64,000 nt of DNA, taken from positions 50,730 to 114,729 of the forward strand of contig JAJZHK010000001.1 of NCBI GenBank assembly GCA_021804565.1, written 5' to 3'. The DNA is from Pseudomonadota bacterium. Lineage in GTDB: Bacteria; Pseudomonadota; Gammaproteobacteria; Pseudomonadales; Moraxellaceae. Positions within the stretch are counted from its first letter, which is position 1. Every line of letters begins with the position of its first letter. A program made the translations under genes and the position numbers. The notes below the pieces were generated by a model. It made no database searches. It saw nothing but the letters and a program-made list of their open reading frames with translations, and was not told the origin of the DNA. Below, one piece after another: positions 35,062-43,730 of this stretch.

Positions 35062-36210
35062 ATGGATTTTGAGTGGATATCAACACCGGGGCGTCTGCGC
35101 TCTCTGGTGCGTGAGCTCGAAACATGCTCGCTCCTCGCTGTGGACACCGAGTTTTTGCGTGTCGATACCTTCTATCCCATTCCTGGCCTGTTGCAGCTGG
35201 CGGACGCTGAACAGGCTTGGCTGATCGATCCTTTGGCCCTGCCGCAGCCTCTGGAACTGGCCCGATTGTTCTATGCCCAGCGGCCGCTTAAAATTTTGCA
35301 CGCCTGTTACGAAGACCTTGAGGTGATCCAGCAGCTTTCCGGTTTGCAGGTGCGAGAGGTCTTCGACACCCAGCTGGCGGCGTCCTATTTGGGCTATGGT
35401 TTGCAGGTCGGCTATCAGCGGCTTTTGCAGGCCGAGCTTGGTATCGTGATCAGCAAAGAAGAATCCCGCTCCGACTGGTTGCATCGTCCGCTCAGCGGCC
35501 AGCAGCTGCAGTATGCCGTGCAGGATGTTCGCTACCTGTTGCCGCTTTATGAAGCGATGCGTGAACGGCTCATCGAGCTCGGTCACTGGGAGCGGGTCGA
35601 AGAAGACAATAAGCTCATCTTGATCGAGTTTGCCGAGACGATCGATGCCGACGAGTTGTGGCGAGAGGTCCATGGCGCCTGGCGTTTGTCGCGTCAGCAG
35701 CTGGCCGTCTTACGGGCTTTGTGCGCTTGGCGTGAGCGTCAGGCGCGTGAGCGTAATATTCCGCGAGGTTTCTTGCTCAAGAACGAAAGCCTCTTGCAGC
35801 TGGCAGCCCGGCAACCGCGCAACTTTCACCAGCTGGAATCCATCGAGGGGATGAGTCCGCGTATTTTGCGGCGGGAGGCGGAGGGCATCTTGCAGTTGAT
35901 CGATGATGCCGCGTCCACCCCCGAGGACTTGCGTCCAGCCCTGTTGCCGCGGCCTTGGCCGCGCGAGATGCGTGATATCATGGGCACCTGCCGGGACCTG
36001 CTCAGTGCACGGGCGCAGGCTCTGGGTTTGCCGGTGGATGTCTTGATCCGTAAACGACAATACGAGCAGCTGCTCGATCTTTACTTGGCCGATGCCGAGC
36101 CCTCAGCGCGCTTTCAAGGCTGGCGCCGGGAAGAGGTTTGGGTCCCGGTGATGCGTGTCTTCGATGAACAGCGCCAGACCTTGCGGCAATGGGACCAGGA
36201 GCGTCGATGA
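35062..36210 (+). CDS. rnd: Ribonuclease D
   Basis: A 382-residue 3'-to-5' exoribonuclease. The DEDD exonuclease domain is first, with VDTEF, HACYEDLEV, then YAVQDVRYL carrying the Tyr and last Asp, followed by two HRDC domains (about residues 205-285 and 290-370). It trims tRNA and other stable RNA ends. The start at 35062 (MDFEW) is preferred because the frame further upstream is short and lacks a good ribosome site, though GTG 35041 cannot be ruled out. The stop overlaps ycgL in ATGA. Confidence 0.93.
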   Translation: MDFEWISTPGRLRSLVRELETCSLLAVDTEFLRVDTFYPIPGLLQLADAEQAWLIDPLALPQPLELARLFYAQRPLKILHACYEDLEVIQQLSGLQVREVFDTQLAASYLGYGLQVGYQRLLQAELGIVISKEESRSDWLHRPLSGQQLQYAVQDVRYLLPLYEAMRERLIELGHWERVEEDNKLILIEFAETIDADELWREVHGAWRLSRQQLAVLRALCAWRERQARERNIPRGFLLKNESLLQLAARQPRNFHQLESIEGMSPRILRREAEGILQLIDDAASTPEDLRPALLPRPWPREMRDIMGTCRDLLSARAQALGLPVDVLIRKRQYEQLLDLYLADAEPSARFQGWRREEVWVPVMRVFDEQRQTLRQWDQERR

Positions 36211-36506
36211 GTACGAGTCTTTTGATCTGTTCGGTCTATGAGTCGCGCCGTCGGCCGCAGACCTATCTTTATGTGATCAAGCAGGAGGCCCTGCAGCGGG
36301 TGCCGCAGGCCCTGCTCGACCTGATGGGGCCGCAGCCCCGTCATGTCATGGACCTGCCTTTGCGTTCAGAGCGGCAGCTGGCTCGCGTCGATGCAGCGCA
36401 CCTGCGCCAGGTGCTGCTTGAACAGGGCTATTACCTGCAGATGCCACCTGCCGATGACCCTGAGGTGGCGCAGCTCAAGCAGCGTCAGCGTGAGGTAGGC
36501 CGATGA
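36207..36506 (+). CDS. ycgL: YcgL domain protein
   Basis: A 99-residue cytoplasmic protein. The start region LICSVYESRRRPQTYLYV and the middle LLDLMGPQPRHVMDL are the YcgL pattern. The family's biochemical role is not established. It overlaps rnd at its start and ycgN at its end by ATGA motifs, so all three are translated as one coupled unit. Confidence 0.88.
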   Translation: MSTSLLICSVYESRRRPQTYLYVIKQEALQRVPQALLDLMGPQPRHVMDLPLRSERQLARVDAAHLRQVLLEQGYYLQMPPADDPEVAQLKQRQREVGR

Positions 36507-36943
36507 GGGTGAAGTTTTGGGAGCGTTTCCCCCTGGCCGAGCTGCAGGCTGATGAGTGGGAGGCCTTGTGTGATGGCTGCGGGCGTTGCTGCCTGAACAA
36601 GTTGGAAGATGAAGAAACAGGCGAGGTGGTCTATACCCGTGTCGCGTGTGCCCTGCTGCGCCCCGCGGGGGGCTGCTCCGATTATGCCCGGCGTCGTGAC
36701 AGGGTGCCGGACTGTGTCAGCCTCAGCGCCGACAACATCGCCCGGCTGTCCTGGTTGCCGCGCACCTGCGCTTATCGCTTGCGGTCTTTGGGGCGGCCTT
36801 TGTACGATTGGCACCCGCTGCTTTCAGGTACGCCTTTGAGTGTACAAAGAGCCGGTATCAGCGTGGTCGGTCGCTGCATCTCGGAGGCGGAGTTGCCGGA
36901 TGCCGATCTTGAAGATTATGTCGTGAAGTGGAAGGGCTTATGA
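36503..36943 (+). CDS. ycgN: YcgN (UPF0260) Cys-rich protein
   Basis: A 146-residue protein with CDGCGRCCLNKLEDEETG, the CxxCxxCC metal-binding signature of the YcgN/YkgJ family, and further conserved Cys in YTRVACALL, CSDY, DCVSL and RTCAYRL. These probably bind zinc or an iron-sulfur cluster; the role is unknown. It is linked by ATGA overlaps to ycgL and to the small membrane protein gene. Confidence 0.88.
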   Translation: MRVKFWERFPLAELQADEWEALCDGCGRCCLNKLEDEETGEVVYTRVACALLRPAGGCSDYARRRDRVPDCVSLSADNIARLSWLPRTCAYRLRSLGRPLYDWHPLLSGTPLSVQRAGISVVGRCISEAELPDADLEDYVVKWKGL

Positions 36944-37263
36944 TCTCAATGTCGTTGCTCGGTGCCTGCTTGATCTACGCGCTGGCCGCTGCGGTGGTCC
37001 TGCTGCTCAGTTATCAGCTGGCCTTGCGCTGGCTGGGCCACGTGCCGCGCGCCCTGATGGCGACTCTGCTGGTACTTCTATTGACGCCAACGCCCACCGA
37101 TGCGGACTTCCAGAATTTTGCGCCGGCCAGCGTGACCGTGCTGTTTGAGCTGTTGTCACACTCGCGTTTGGGGGTTTTGCGCGCCCTGCTGTCGCTCGGC
37201 GTCACCGCGACCTTGGTCAGCGCCCTGCTAGCCTGGGTCTTGCCCGCCCGGCGATCGTCCTGA
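36940..37263 (+). CDS. Small membrane protein of unknown function
   Basis: A 107-residue protein with three hydrophobic stretches: residues 3-25, about 38-50, and 80-102. Between the last two lies a short Thr/Pro/Asp-rich loop (TPTPTDADFQ). I do not recognise the family. It overlaps ycgN by ATGA and is followed 59 bases later by the VWA protein gene. Its place in the rnd-ycgL-ycgN block suggests a cell-envelope or maturation role, but no function can be stated. Confidence 0.75.
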   Translation: MISMSLLGACLIYALAAAVVLLLSYQLALRWLGHVPRALMATLLVLLLTPTPTDADFQNFAPASVTVLFELLSHSRLGVLRALLSLGVTATLVSALLAWVLPARRSS

Positions 37264-37322
37264 CCACCGTAGAGCTTGAGGATCTGCTATACCTAGGTGG
37301 AGGCCCAGCTAAGGAAGATCTC

Positions 37323-38792
37323 ATGATGGGGTGCTATGTGCGCACCGTGCTGCTGTTGATGGTCCTCAGCTGGACGGCGCTGTCAGCCTCGGCCGAGGCC
37401 TTGCAGCTGGCTGTGGTCGTCGATGTCTCCGGCAGCATGCGCCACAACGATCCTGACCATGCGCGCCTGCGCGCCCTGCGTCTTCTCCTGCATCTTTTGC
37501 CTGCCGCTAGCGAGGTCTCCCTGTGGCGTTTCGCGGCACACCCGCAACGCCTGTGGAGCAGTACGAGCTGGAGCGCCGGGCAGTTGCCGCAAGCTTTGCA
37601 GAGCCTGCAGGCCATCGATGAGCACGGCGCCTGGACGGACATCGACGCCGCCTTGCAAGTGGCCCTGCAGGATCTGGCCCGGCGAGCAGCGCCCAGGCGC
37701 CATCTGGTCTTGTTGACGGACGGCTATATCGAGCTGGGGCAGGGGCCGGCCGCTGATGCCACGTCGCGGGCCAGGGTCTGGCAGCAGGATCTCGACCTGG
37801 CACGGCGTCTCGGGGTGCACATGCACACCCTGGGTTTGGGCGGGGCGGCCGACGAGCCTTTGTTGCGTCATCTGGCGCTGGGCAGCGGTGGGCGTTTCCT
37901 CGCTGTCGACAGCCATGATCTGAGTGCAGCGTTGATGCAGATCCTCGATGTGGCCGCTCCTGCCCAGCACCTGCCGGTACAAGGACGGGCTTTTAGTGTC
38001 GATGATCAGGTCGGGGCGATGACCCTGCTATGGTTGGGGCGCCAGCGACCGGTCGGCCACCTGATCGATCCACAGGGCCATCGATGGAGCCGGCAAGAGC
38101 ATCCCGCCAGCGTGCTTTGGGAGAACGAGACGGACTATGAACTCGTCGAGGTGCGCAAACCGGCCGCCGGTGTCTGGCACCTTGACGCCGACCTGAGCGG
38201 CAACGACCGCTTGAGCGTGCTCAGTGATCTGGCGCTGCAGGTGACGGGTCTGCCGGCCAATGTCGCCGAAAACAGTCAGCCTGAGCTCGACATCAGCTTG
38301 CATGACGCCCACGGCGTGGTGCTCGATAGCGCTTTGCTCGAGCACTGCCGCCTGCGCCGTGATAGCGGTCGGCCTGGCCAGTTGCTCGAGCAGGAGCTGC
38401 TCTATGATGGTCCCCAGCAAGGCTCGGTGATGATCCCTGAGGACGGGCATTTCAAAGACACCCTGCCCCGTCAGCCGCAAGCGGGCGATACGATTCTTCG
38501 TTACACACTGCAGTGCGGGGCTTTTGCGCGTGAATTCGATCAGGTGCTGCATGTCACTGCGCACCCGGGAGAGCTGCCACCGCCAGTATCACCAAGCGTC
38601 GCGCCGAAGCCAGCAGCACAGGTCGCCGCGCGGCACCGTGCGCTTTGGCCCTGGCTGCTGGGAGGGCTGGCGGCCCTGCTGCTGTCGGCGCTGGCGGCGG
38701 CCCTGGCCTATGTCCTCTGGCGTAAACGCAGCTTGCGCCTGGCGGCTGCGGCCGAGGCGCAGCCGCGTCATGAAGACGAAGGACCGCCATAA
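37323..38792 (+). CDS. Membrane-anchored VWA domain protein
   Basis: A 489-residue exported protein. It has an N-terminal signal peptide (cleaved near SASA/EALQ) and a VWA domain with a complete MIDAS: Asp34-x-Ser36-x-Ser38 in VVVDVSGSM, a Thr in AWTDID, and Asp in LLTDGY. A beta-rich region follows, then a Pro/Ala-rich stretch, one membrane helix near residues 447-468, and a short basic tail. The VWA domain should face the periplasm and bind a partner protein through a metal. The partner is not known; the small lytic transglycosylase gene follows. Confidence 0.82.
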   Translation: MMGCYVRTVLLLMVLSWTALSASAEALQLAVVVDVSGSMRHNDPDHARLRALRLLLHLLPAASEVSLWRFAAHPQRLWSSTSWSAGQLPQALQSLQAIDEHGAWTDIDAALQVALQDLARRAAPRRHLVLLTDGYIELGQGPAADATSRARVWQQDLDLARRLGVHMHTLGLGGAADEPLLRHLALGSGGRFLAVDSHDLSAALMQILDVAAPAQHLPVQGRAFSVDDQVGAMTLLWLGRQRPVGHLIDPQGHRWSRQEHPASVLWENETDYELVEVRKPAAGVWHLDADLSGNDRLSVLSDLALQVTGLPANVAENSQPELDISLHDAHGVVLDSALLEHCRLRRDSGRPGQLLEQELLYDGPQQGSVMIPEDGHFKDTLPRQPQAGDTILRYTLQCGAFAREFDQVLHVTAHPGELPPPVSPSVAPKPAAQVAARHRALWPWLLGGLAALLLSALAAALAYVLWRKRSLRLAAAAEAQPRHEDEGPP

Positions 38793-38849
38793 TCCCGTCA
38801 TCGACAGGCTCTAATTTGCGAGCAGTGTCCATGCAAGGAGGGCTGGGCG

Positions 38850-39290
38850 GTGTCAGGACTACGGATGCTTTTGCTGGGCCTGTTGCTGTCTCCAGCCGGA
38901 CAGGGGGACTGCTGGCAGCGTGCGGCCCATGACCTGGCGGTGCCGCAGAGCCTGCTATGGGCGATCGTCATGGTCGAAAGCGGTGGCCATACGCAGGCCT
39001 GGCACCGCAACCATGACGGTAGCGAGGACCGGGGCCTGATGCAGGTCAACAGCCTGTGGTGGCCGCGGCTGCGTCAGGCCGGCCTGCAGCCGGCGGATCT
39101 TTTTGACGCCTGCACCTCCTTGCGGGTTGGCGCCTGGATACTGGCTCAGGCGATGCACGCACAGGGACGCCGCTGGGCGGCGATAGGGGCCTACCATGGC
39201 GGTTCGCCGAGCGAGCGTCGGCGTTATATCGACAAGGTCTATCGTACCTGGCAGCTCTTGCGTGGCAGCGTATCGCGACCCTTACACTAA
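38850..39290 (+). CDS. Small lytic transglycosylase (SLT domain)
   Basis: A 146-residue exported peptidoglycan lytic transglycosylase: a short hydrophobic leader, then a minimal SLT domain with catalytic Glu43 in MVESGG, then RGLMQVN, and AIGAYHGG. It starts at GTG with AAGGAGGG upstream. The size is close to that of the short pilus or flagellum-linked transglycosylases. It ends just before the sigma-54 promoter of fleS, so its product may open the wall for the flagellum or pili, although it could simply belong to the VWA group. Confidence 0.85.
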   Translation: MSGLRMLLLGLLLSPAGQGDCWQRAAHDLAVPQSLLWAIVMVESGGHTQAWHRNHDGSEDRGLMQVNSLWWPRLRQAGLQPADLFDACTSLRVGAWILAQAMHAQGRRWAAIGAYHGGSPSERRRYIDKVYRTWQLLRGSVSRPLH

Positions 39291-39293
39291 AGT

Positions 39294-39309
39294 TGGTATG
39301 AGCCTTGCA
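39294..39309 (+). promoter_or_regulatory. Sigma-54 promoter of fleSR
   Basis: TGGTATGAGCCTTGCA fits the sigma-54 consensus TGGCAYR-N4-TTGCW at all but one position, with correct GG to GC spacing. Transcription should start near 39321, about 26 bases before the fleS ATG. This also rules out the TTG at 39305 as a start codon. FleQ-type control of fleSR is known in Pseudomonas. Confidence 0.82.
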
Positions 39310-39346
39310 GGGTAGTGCTCGAGATATCCATAGGGTACACCGTGCC

Positions 39347-40378
39347 ATGAGCTTGACATCTGCAAGAGCGCAAATTCATGCGTTTCCGTCACCTTCCCGG
39401 TCCGATGCGTCAAAAGTCCGCCATGAGGCCGAGGCTTTGATGGCGACACTGCCCGGTGGTGCGCTCATCGTTTGCTGTGATGGCCGGGTGGGGGACTGCA
39501 ACGCTGGGGCCCTCGATATGCTCGGTGCCCCCCTGCTCAATGAGTACTGGTCCTCGGTCATTGGACGGGCCTTTATGCCGCGTCAGGATGATGGCCATGA
39601 GGTGTCTTTACGCGATGGTCGACGTGTGCGTATCGTCACCGAGGCCCTGCCTTCGGCACAGGGACAGCTGGTGCAGCTGATCGATTTGACAGAATCGCGC
39701 GCCTGGCAGGATAAAGTGGCTCATGACCAGCGCGTGTTCGCGCTGGGACAGATGGCGGCAACGCTGGCTCATCAGCTACGTACCCCGTTGAGCACGGCGA
39801 CACTCTATGCCTCACACCTGGCACACACCCAGCTGCAAGCCGAGCAACAACAATATTTTGCCGCTCAGCTGGTCAAGCAGCTGGCAGCCATGGAGAGTCA
39901 GATCCGCACGCTCCTGTTGCTGGCGCGTCGTGAACTGCCGCTTTGTGATCGCCTGACCCTGCAGGAGCTGGTCAGCTCCTGGTCCGCGCGTTGGCCGCAG
40001 TCATCAGGTCTGCCTTTGCCTGCTGATCTCGAGCAGGCCCAGGTGCTGGTGCATGCCCAGGCCCTGGACGAGGCCCTGGGCAATCTGATCCGCAATGCAG
40101 AAGAGGTCTCCCCCGGACAGGTCCGTCTCAGCTGCAGCCGGCGCCAGAATGAGCTGTTGATCCAGGTTCACGACCAGGGACCCGGTCTCGATGCCCAGGC
40201 CATGGTCGCTATCGAACGACCCTTTTATAGCAGCAAAACTGGTGGACATGGTCTGGGCTTGGCCCTGGTGCGCAGCATCATCACCGCCCATGCCGGACGC
40301 CTGGAGGTCGACAGTCAATGTGGTGAGGGCAGCGTTTTTACGCTGGTTTTACCTTTGTTGGAGGAGAAGTCATCATGA
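39347..40378 (+). CDS. fleS: Flagellar two-component sensor kinase FleS (FlrB)
   Basis: A 343-residue soluble histidine kinase. A PAS-like domain (about residues 30-120) precedes the HisKA domain with His142 in LAHQLRTPLS and the ATPase domain with LIRNAEE, DQGPGLD and GHGLGLALV. It phosphorylates FleR for expression of class III flagellar genes. The start at 39347 is chosen because it lies after the predicted transcript start; a further candidate at residue 32 would remove part of the PAS region. Confidence 0.93.
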   Translation: MSLTSARAQIHAFPSPSRSDASKVRHEAEALMATLPGGALIVCCDGRVGDCNAGALDMLGAPLLNEYWSSVIGRAFMPRQDDGHEVSLRDGRRVRIVTEALPSAQGQLVQLIDLTESRAWQDKVAHDQRVFALGQMAATLAHQLRTPLSTATLYASHLAHTQLQAEQQQYFAAQLVKQLAAMESQIRTLLLLARRELPLCDRLTLQELVSSWSARWPQSSGLPLPADLEQAQVLVHAQALDEALGNLIRNAEEVSPGQVRLSCSRRQNELLIQVHDQGPGLDAQAMVAIERPFYSSKTGGHGLGLALVRSIITAHAGRLEVDSQCGEGSVFTLVLPLLEEKSS

Positions 40379-41691
40379 GTGGTCTACGTCTTCTGGTGGT
40401 TGAGGATGACGCTGCCCTGCGTCAGGCTTTGGCGGACACCTTGCTGCTGGCGGGTATCGATGTCGATGTCGCCGGTGATGGCGAAGAGGCAGAGCGCTGC
40501 GTGCTGGCCGCCACCTATGCCATGGTGGTTTCCGATATCAATATGCCCGGACGCGATGGCTGGTCACTCTTGCGTCGTTTACGCCAGATCGATCCCAGCC
40601 TGCCGGTGCTGATGATGACCGCCTACGCCAGTATAGGCGCCGCCGTCGATGCCCTGCAGGAAGGTGCGGTGGACTATCTGGCCAAACCTTTTACACCGGA
40701 TGCCCTGATGACGCGGGTGTTGCAGTACGCACGGCGTACTCCGAACGGCCAGGAGCCGGTGGCCAGCAGCGCCAGCACCCAGCGTTTATTGGCGATCGCC
40801 CGCAAGGTCGCCGATGCCGATGTCAGCGTACTGATCACCGGCGAATCAGGCACGGGTAAAGAAGTGCTGGCGCGCTATATCCACCGGCACTCGGCGCGCG
40901 CGGACAAGTCTTTCGTCGCCATCAATTGCGCCGCCATTCCCGAAAACATGCTGGAATCACTGCTTTTCGGCTATGAAAAAGGTGCATTTACCGGCGCCTA
41001 CAGCACCCAGGCGGGTAAGTTTGAGCAGGCTCAGGGGGGGACCCTGCTGCTCGATGAGATTTCTGAAATGCCCTTGAGCCTGCAGGCCAAGCTCTTGCGC
41101 GTCCTGCAGGAACGCGAGGTGGAAAGGCTGGGTGGCCGGCATCCTATCGCCCTTGACCTGCGTGTTCTGGCGACCAGCAACCGCAAGCTTTCCGAGGAGA
41201 TCGCCCAGGGACGATTTCGTGAAGATCTTTATTACAGGCTCAATGTCTTTCCCTTGCAGTGCACGCCTTTGCGCGAGCGTCGTGACGATATCGCTGAGCT
41301 GGCTGAGTATTTTATCGGCGAACATGCTCGTCGTTATCAACCCCTCCCGCGCTTGAGCAGCGAGGCGGTGGCGCGCCTGCGCCAGCATGACTGGCCGGGC
41401 AATGTCCGTGAGTTGAGCAATGTCATCCAGCGCGCCCTGGTCTTGCATGTCGGGGGCCTGATCCAGGGCGAGGACATCATCTTTGATGCGCAGGGCACAG
41501 CGGCACCTTGCGTCGAGCCTGCGCGTGGCAACGATCTGCATAGCGATGTGCAGCAGCGAGAGTTCGAACTCATCGCCGAGGTGCTGGCGCAGGCGGTCAG
41601 CAAGAAAGTGGCTGCCCAGCGTCTGGGTATCAGTGATCGTACCCTGCGCTACAAGCTGTCGCAGATGCGTGAGCAGGGCTATGTCGTTTGA
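40375..41691 (+). CDS. fleR: Sigma-54-dependent flagellar regulator FleR (FlrC)
   Basis: A 438-residue NtrC-type activator. It has a receiver with phospho-acceptor Asp54 in VSDINMPGRDG and Lys in LAKPF, then an AAA+ domain with GESGTGKE, the sigma-54-binding GAFTGA loop, and GGTLLLDEIS. A Fis-type helix-turn-helix (AAQRLGISDRTLRYKL) ends it. The start overlaps the fleS stop in ATGA, so the pair is coupled. Its likely local target is the sigma-54 promoter of fliE at 43659. Confidence 0.95.
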   Translation: MSGLRLLVVEDDAALRQALADTLLLAGIDVDVAGDGEEAERCVLAATYAMVVSDINMPGRDGWSLLRRLRQIDPSLPVLMMTAYASIGAAVDALQEGAVDYLAKPFTPDALMTRVLQYARRTPNGQEPVASSASTQRLLAIARKVADADVSVLITGESGTGKEVLARYIHRHSARADKSFVAINCAAIPENMLESLLFGYEKGAFTGAYSTQAGKFEQAQGGTLLLDEISEMPLSLQAKLLRVLQEREVERLGGRHPIALDLRVLATSNRKLSEEIAQGRFREDLYYRLNVFPLQCTPLRERRDDIAELAEYFIGEHARRYQPLPRLSSEAVARLRQHDWPGNVRELSNVIQRALVLHVGGLIQGEDIIFDAQGTAAPCVEPARGNDLHSDVQQREFELIAEVLAQAVSKKVAAQRLGISDRTLRYKLSQMREQGYVV

Positions 41692-41698
41692 GTGGACC

Positions 41699-42925
41699 TT
41701 ACTGGGCTGTGGCGGACTCAGGCTGGCGGCTGAATCGGGCCAGATAGAGGATGCCGATGCCGCTGGCCAGCAGCGCCGCCATGCCGCCGCTCAGCATCGC
41801 CCAGCGGGGACCGAGATGATCGGCGATGTAGCCGATCACCGGAGCACCCAAAGGGGTGCCGCCAAGGAACAGGGCGAGCATGATGGCGAGGACACGGCCA
41901 CGCATGGCCGGGTCGCAAGACAGCTGGATCATGCTGTTGCTGGAGGTGTTGTAGATCTGCGCGCTGGCACCGACCAGAACGAGGAGGACGCCGAAGAAAA
42001 AACTGTCGGGCATGAAGGCCGCCGCACAGCAGCCCAGCGCAAAAAGACTGACCGCCCAGAGCAGCAGGCGCTGACTGGGCTGCATGCGACTTGCCGAATA
42101 CAGGGCCCCCGATAGCGAACCTAGGGCCATGACGGAGCTCAGGTAGCCGTAGGTGCGGGCGTCAGCGTGAAAGACGCTGACACACATGGTCGAGATGAAG
42201 ATCGGAAAATTCAGGCCAAAGGTACCGACGATAAAGATCATGACCATCAAAACCAGCAGATCCTTGCGCCTGCCTAGGTAGAGAAATCCGGCGGCCAGTC
42301 CGCCTTGCGGCGGCTGATGTGTCGCTGTGGGCCGCTCGGGATGGAGTTTGAGATGGGTCAGGGCGATCAGCACCGCGACGAAAGAGAGGGCATTGATCAG
42401 AAACACCCCGCCGCTGCCGATGCTCGCAATCATCAGCCCGGCGAGAGCCGGGCCGATCAGACGAGCGCTGTGAAAGGAGGCTGAGTTGAGGGCGACGGCA
42501 TTGGCCAGCTCGGTATCGGCCACCAGATCAGAAATGAAGGTTTGCCGGGCCGGGGCATCAAAGGCCGACAGACAACCGAGCGCCAGGGCAAAGGCGTCGA
42601 CCTGCCAGAGCTTCACCATCCCGGCGAGGGTGAGGAGGCCTAGCCCTAAGGCGAGCAGACCCATCCCCGCCTGGGTCACGAAAATCAGATGCCGGCGATC
42701 GTAACGATCGGCTGCATAGCCGGTCACCGGCAGCAGGAGAAGCTGCGGGCCAAACTGCAGGGCCATGACGAGACCCACCTGGGTGGCCTGGTGGTGGGTG
42801 AGTTCGACCAGGACCAGCCAGTCCTGTGCCGTACGCTGCATCCAGGTACCGATGTTGGACAGAAAAGCCCCGGCAGCCCATCGTCTGTAGTTGCGGCCTC
42901 GTAAGGCGCGAAAGGTAGACAGCAC
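41699..42925 (-). CDS. MFS transporter, exporter type
   Basis: A 408-residue major facilitator protein with about 12 membrane helices, in the MFS_3 group that includes EntS-like exporters. The family pattern at the start is RNYRRWAAGAFLSNIGTWMQRTAQDWLV, of which the segment IGTWMQRTAQDWLV is diagnostic, and the loop DRYDRRH is the usual A motif. It starts at GTG, with GGAG upstream. It lies inside the flagellar region on the opposite strand, so it is probably unrelated to motility. Substrate unknown. Confidence 0.85.
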   Translation of the reverse strand: MLSTFRALRGRNYRRWAAGAFLSNIGTWMQRTAQDWLVLVELTHHQATQVGLVMALQFGPQLLLLPVTGYAADRYDRRHLIFVTQAGMGLLALGLGLLTLAGMVKLWQVDAFALALGCLSAFDAPARQTFISDLVADTELANAVALNSASFHSARLIGPALAGLMIASIGSGGVFLINALSFVAVLIALTHLKLHPERPTATHQPPQGGLAAGFLYLGRRKDLLVLMVMIFIVGTFGLNFPIFISTMCVSVFHADARTYGYLSSVMALGSLSGALYSASRMQPSQRLLLWAVSLFALGCCAAAFMPDSFFFGVLLVLVGASAQIYNTSSNSMIQLSCDPAMRGRVLAIMLALFLGGTPLGAPVIGYIADHLGPRWAMLSGGMAALLASGIGILYLARFSRQPESATAQ

Positions 42926-42975
42926 CTTAGCTCCGTTGCGCAGTTCGATGCTTGTTGCTCAGCATGGCCGGTGGC

Positions 42976-43539
42976 TCAAGCGTGGCTTTGCTGAAGCAGG
43001 GCGATGATCTCGGCCGTGCTGCCGGTTTCCCCCAGGCGAGGAAAGATTCTGCGTAGGCTGTTGTCGTGCGCCTCGGCGTTGGTGTCCGCCATGGCGTCGA
43101 TGGCCAGCGTGACGTGGTAGCCCAACGCGTAGGCTGAGCGCGCGCTGGATTCCACCCCTATGCTGGTCGAGATGCCGGCCAGAACGATCTGGGTCACCCC
43201 ACGCTCTTGCAGATAAGGGTGCAGTTTGCTGTTGCTAAATGCCCCCCAACGCTCTTTGCTGAGCCGATAATCGCTGGGCTGGACGGCAAGCTCGGCGGCC
43301 AGTTCGTCCCAGTCTTCAGCGCGTGGGCTGTGGGGGCGCTTTTGCTCCACCCGTCCTGGTGCGGCGCCGATCACCTGGACCAGGACGACCGGCAGGTTCA
43401 GGGCGCGAAAGGTATCGAGCAGGGCGCGGGTCTGGGTGAGGACGGCGCGGCGTTGCACTTCGCCGACCATCGCCAAAATGCCTTTTTGCAGATCAATGAC
43501 GATGAGTGCCGTATTTTTGTCGATCGTGGACAGGGTCAT
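42976..43539 (-). CDS. Isochorismatase-fold hydrolase lacking the catalytic cysteine
   Basis: A 187-residue protein of the isochorismatase-like family. Asp16 in VIDLQKG and Lys95 in LSKERWGAF are in place. The position of the catalytic Cys in the T-D-x-C-V-E motif is Gly128 in ISTSIGVESSAR. Amidohydrolases such as nicotinamidase need that Cys. Isochorismatases such as PhzD and EntB have Gly there, so a hydrolase acting without a covalent intermediate is likelier. The substrate is unknown. It is on the minus strand with the MFS gene 50 bases downstream, so both may act on a small metabolite. Confidence 0.83.
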   Translation of the reverse strand: MTLSTIDKNTALIVIDLQKGILAMVGEVQRRAVLTQTRALLDTFRALNLPVVLVQVIGAAPGRVEQKRPHSPRAEDWDELAAELAVQPSDYRLSKERWGAFSNSKLHPYLQERGVTQIVLAGISTSIGVESSARSAYALGYHVTLAIDAMADTNAEAHDNSLRRIFPRLGETGSTAEIIALLQQSHA

Positions 43540-43658
43540 GGTCTTGCGCTCTCGCCTGGCAGGGGCTCCTATGATCTTCCTTCTGGCGCTGATTGAAAAG
43601 ACAAAAGCAGGTCATGCGGCAGCACCCCGTCGCGCCCTCAAGCCCCGATCTGTGAACT

Positions 43659-43674
43659 TGGCCTGCTGTTTGCA
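43659..43674 (+). promoter_or_regulatory. Sigma-54 promoter of the fliE operon
   Basis: TGGCCTGCTGTTTGCA matches the sigma-54 consensus with TGGC at -24 and TTGCA at -12 in the right spacing. Transcription should begin near 43686, about 45 bases before the fliE ATG. The fliEFGHIJ operon is a known FleR or FleQ target in Pseudomonas. Confidence 0.85.
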
Positions 43675-43730
43675 TAGTTATTGGACAGGCAGCATAGCGC
43701 CATAAAAATGGCTCAGCGGAGGCGATCATC

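Noticed and set aside
42976..43539. Nicotinamidase or other cysteine amidohydrolase
   Set aside because: The catalytic Cys is replaced by Gly128, so that chemistry is not supported.
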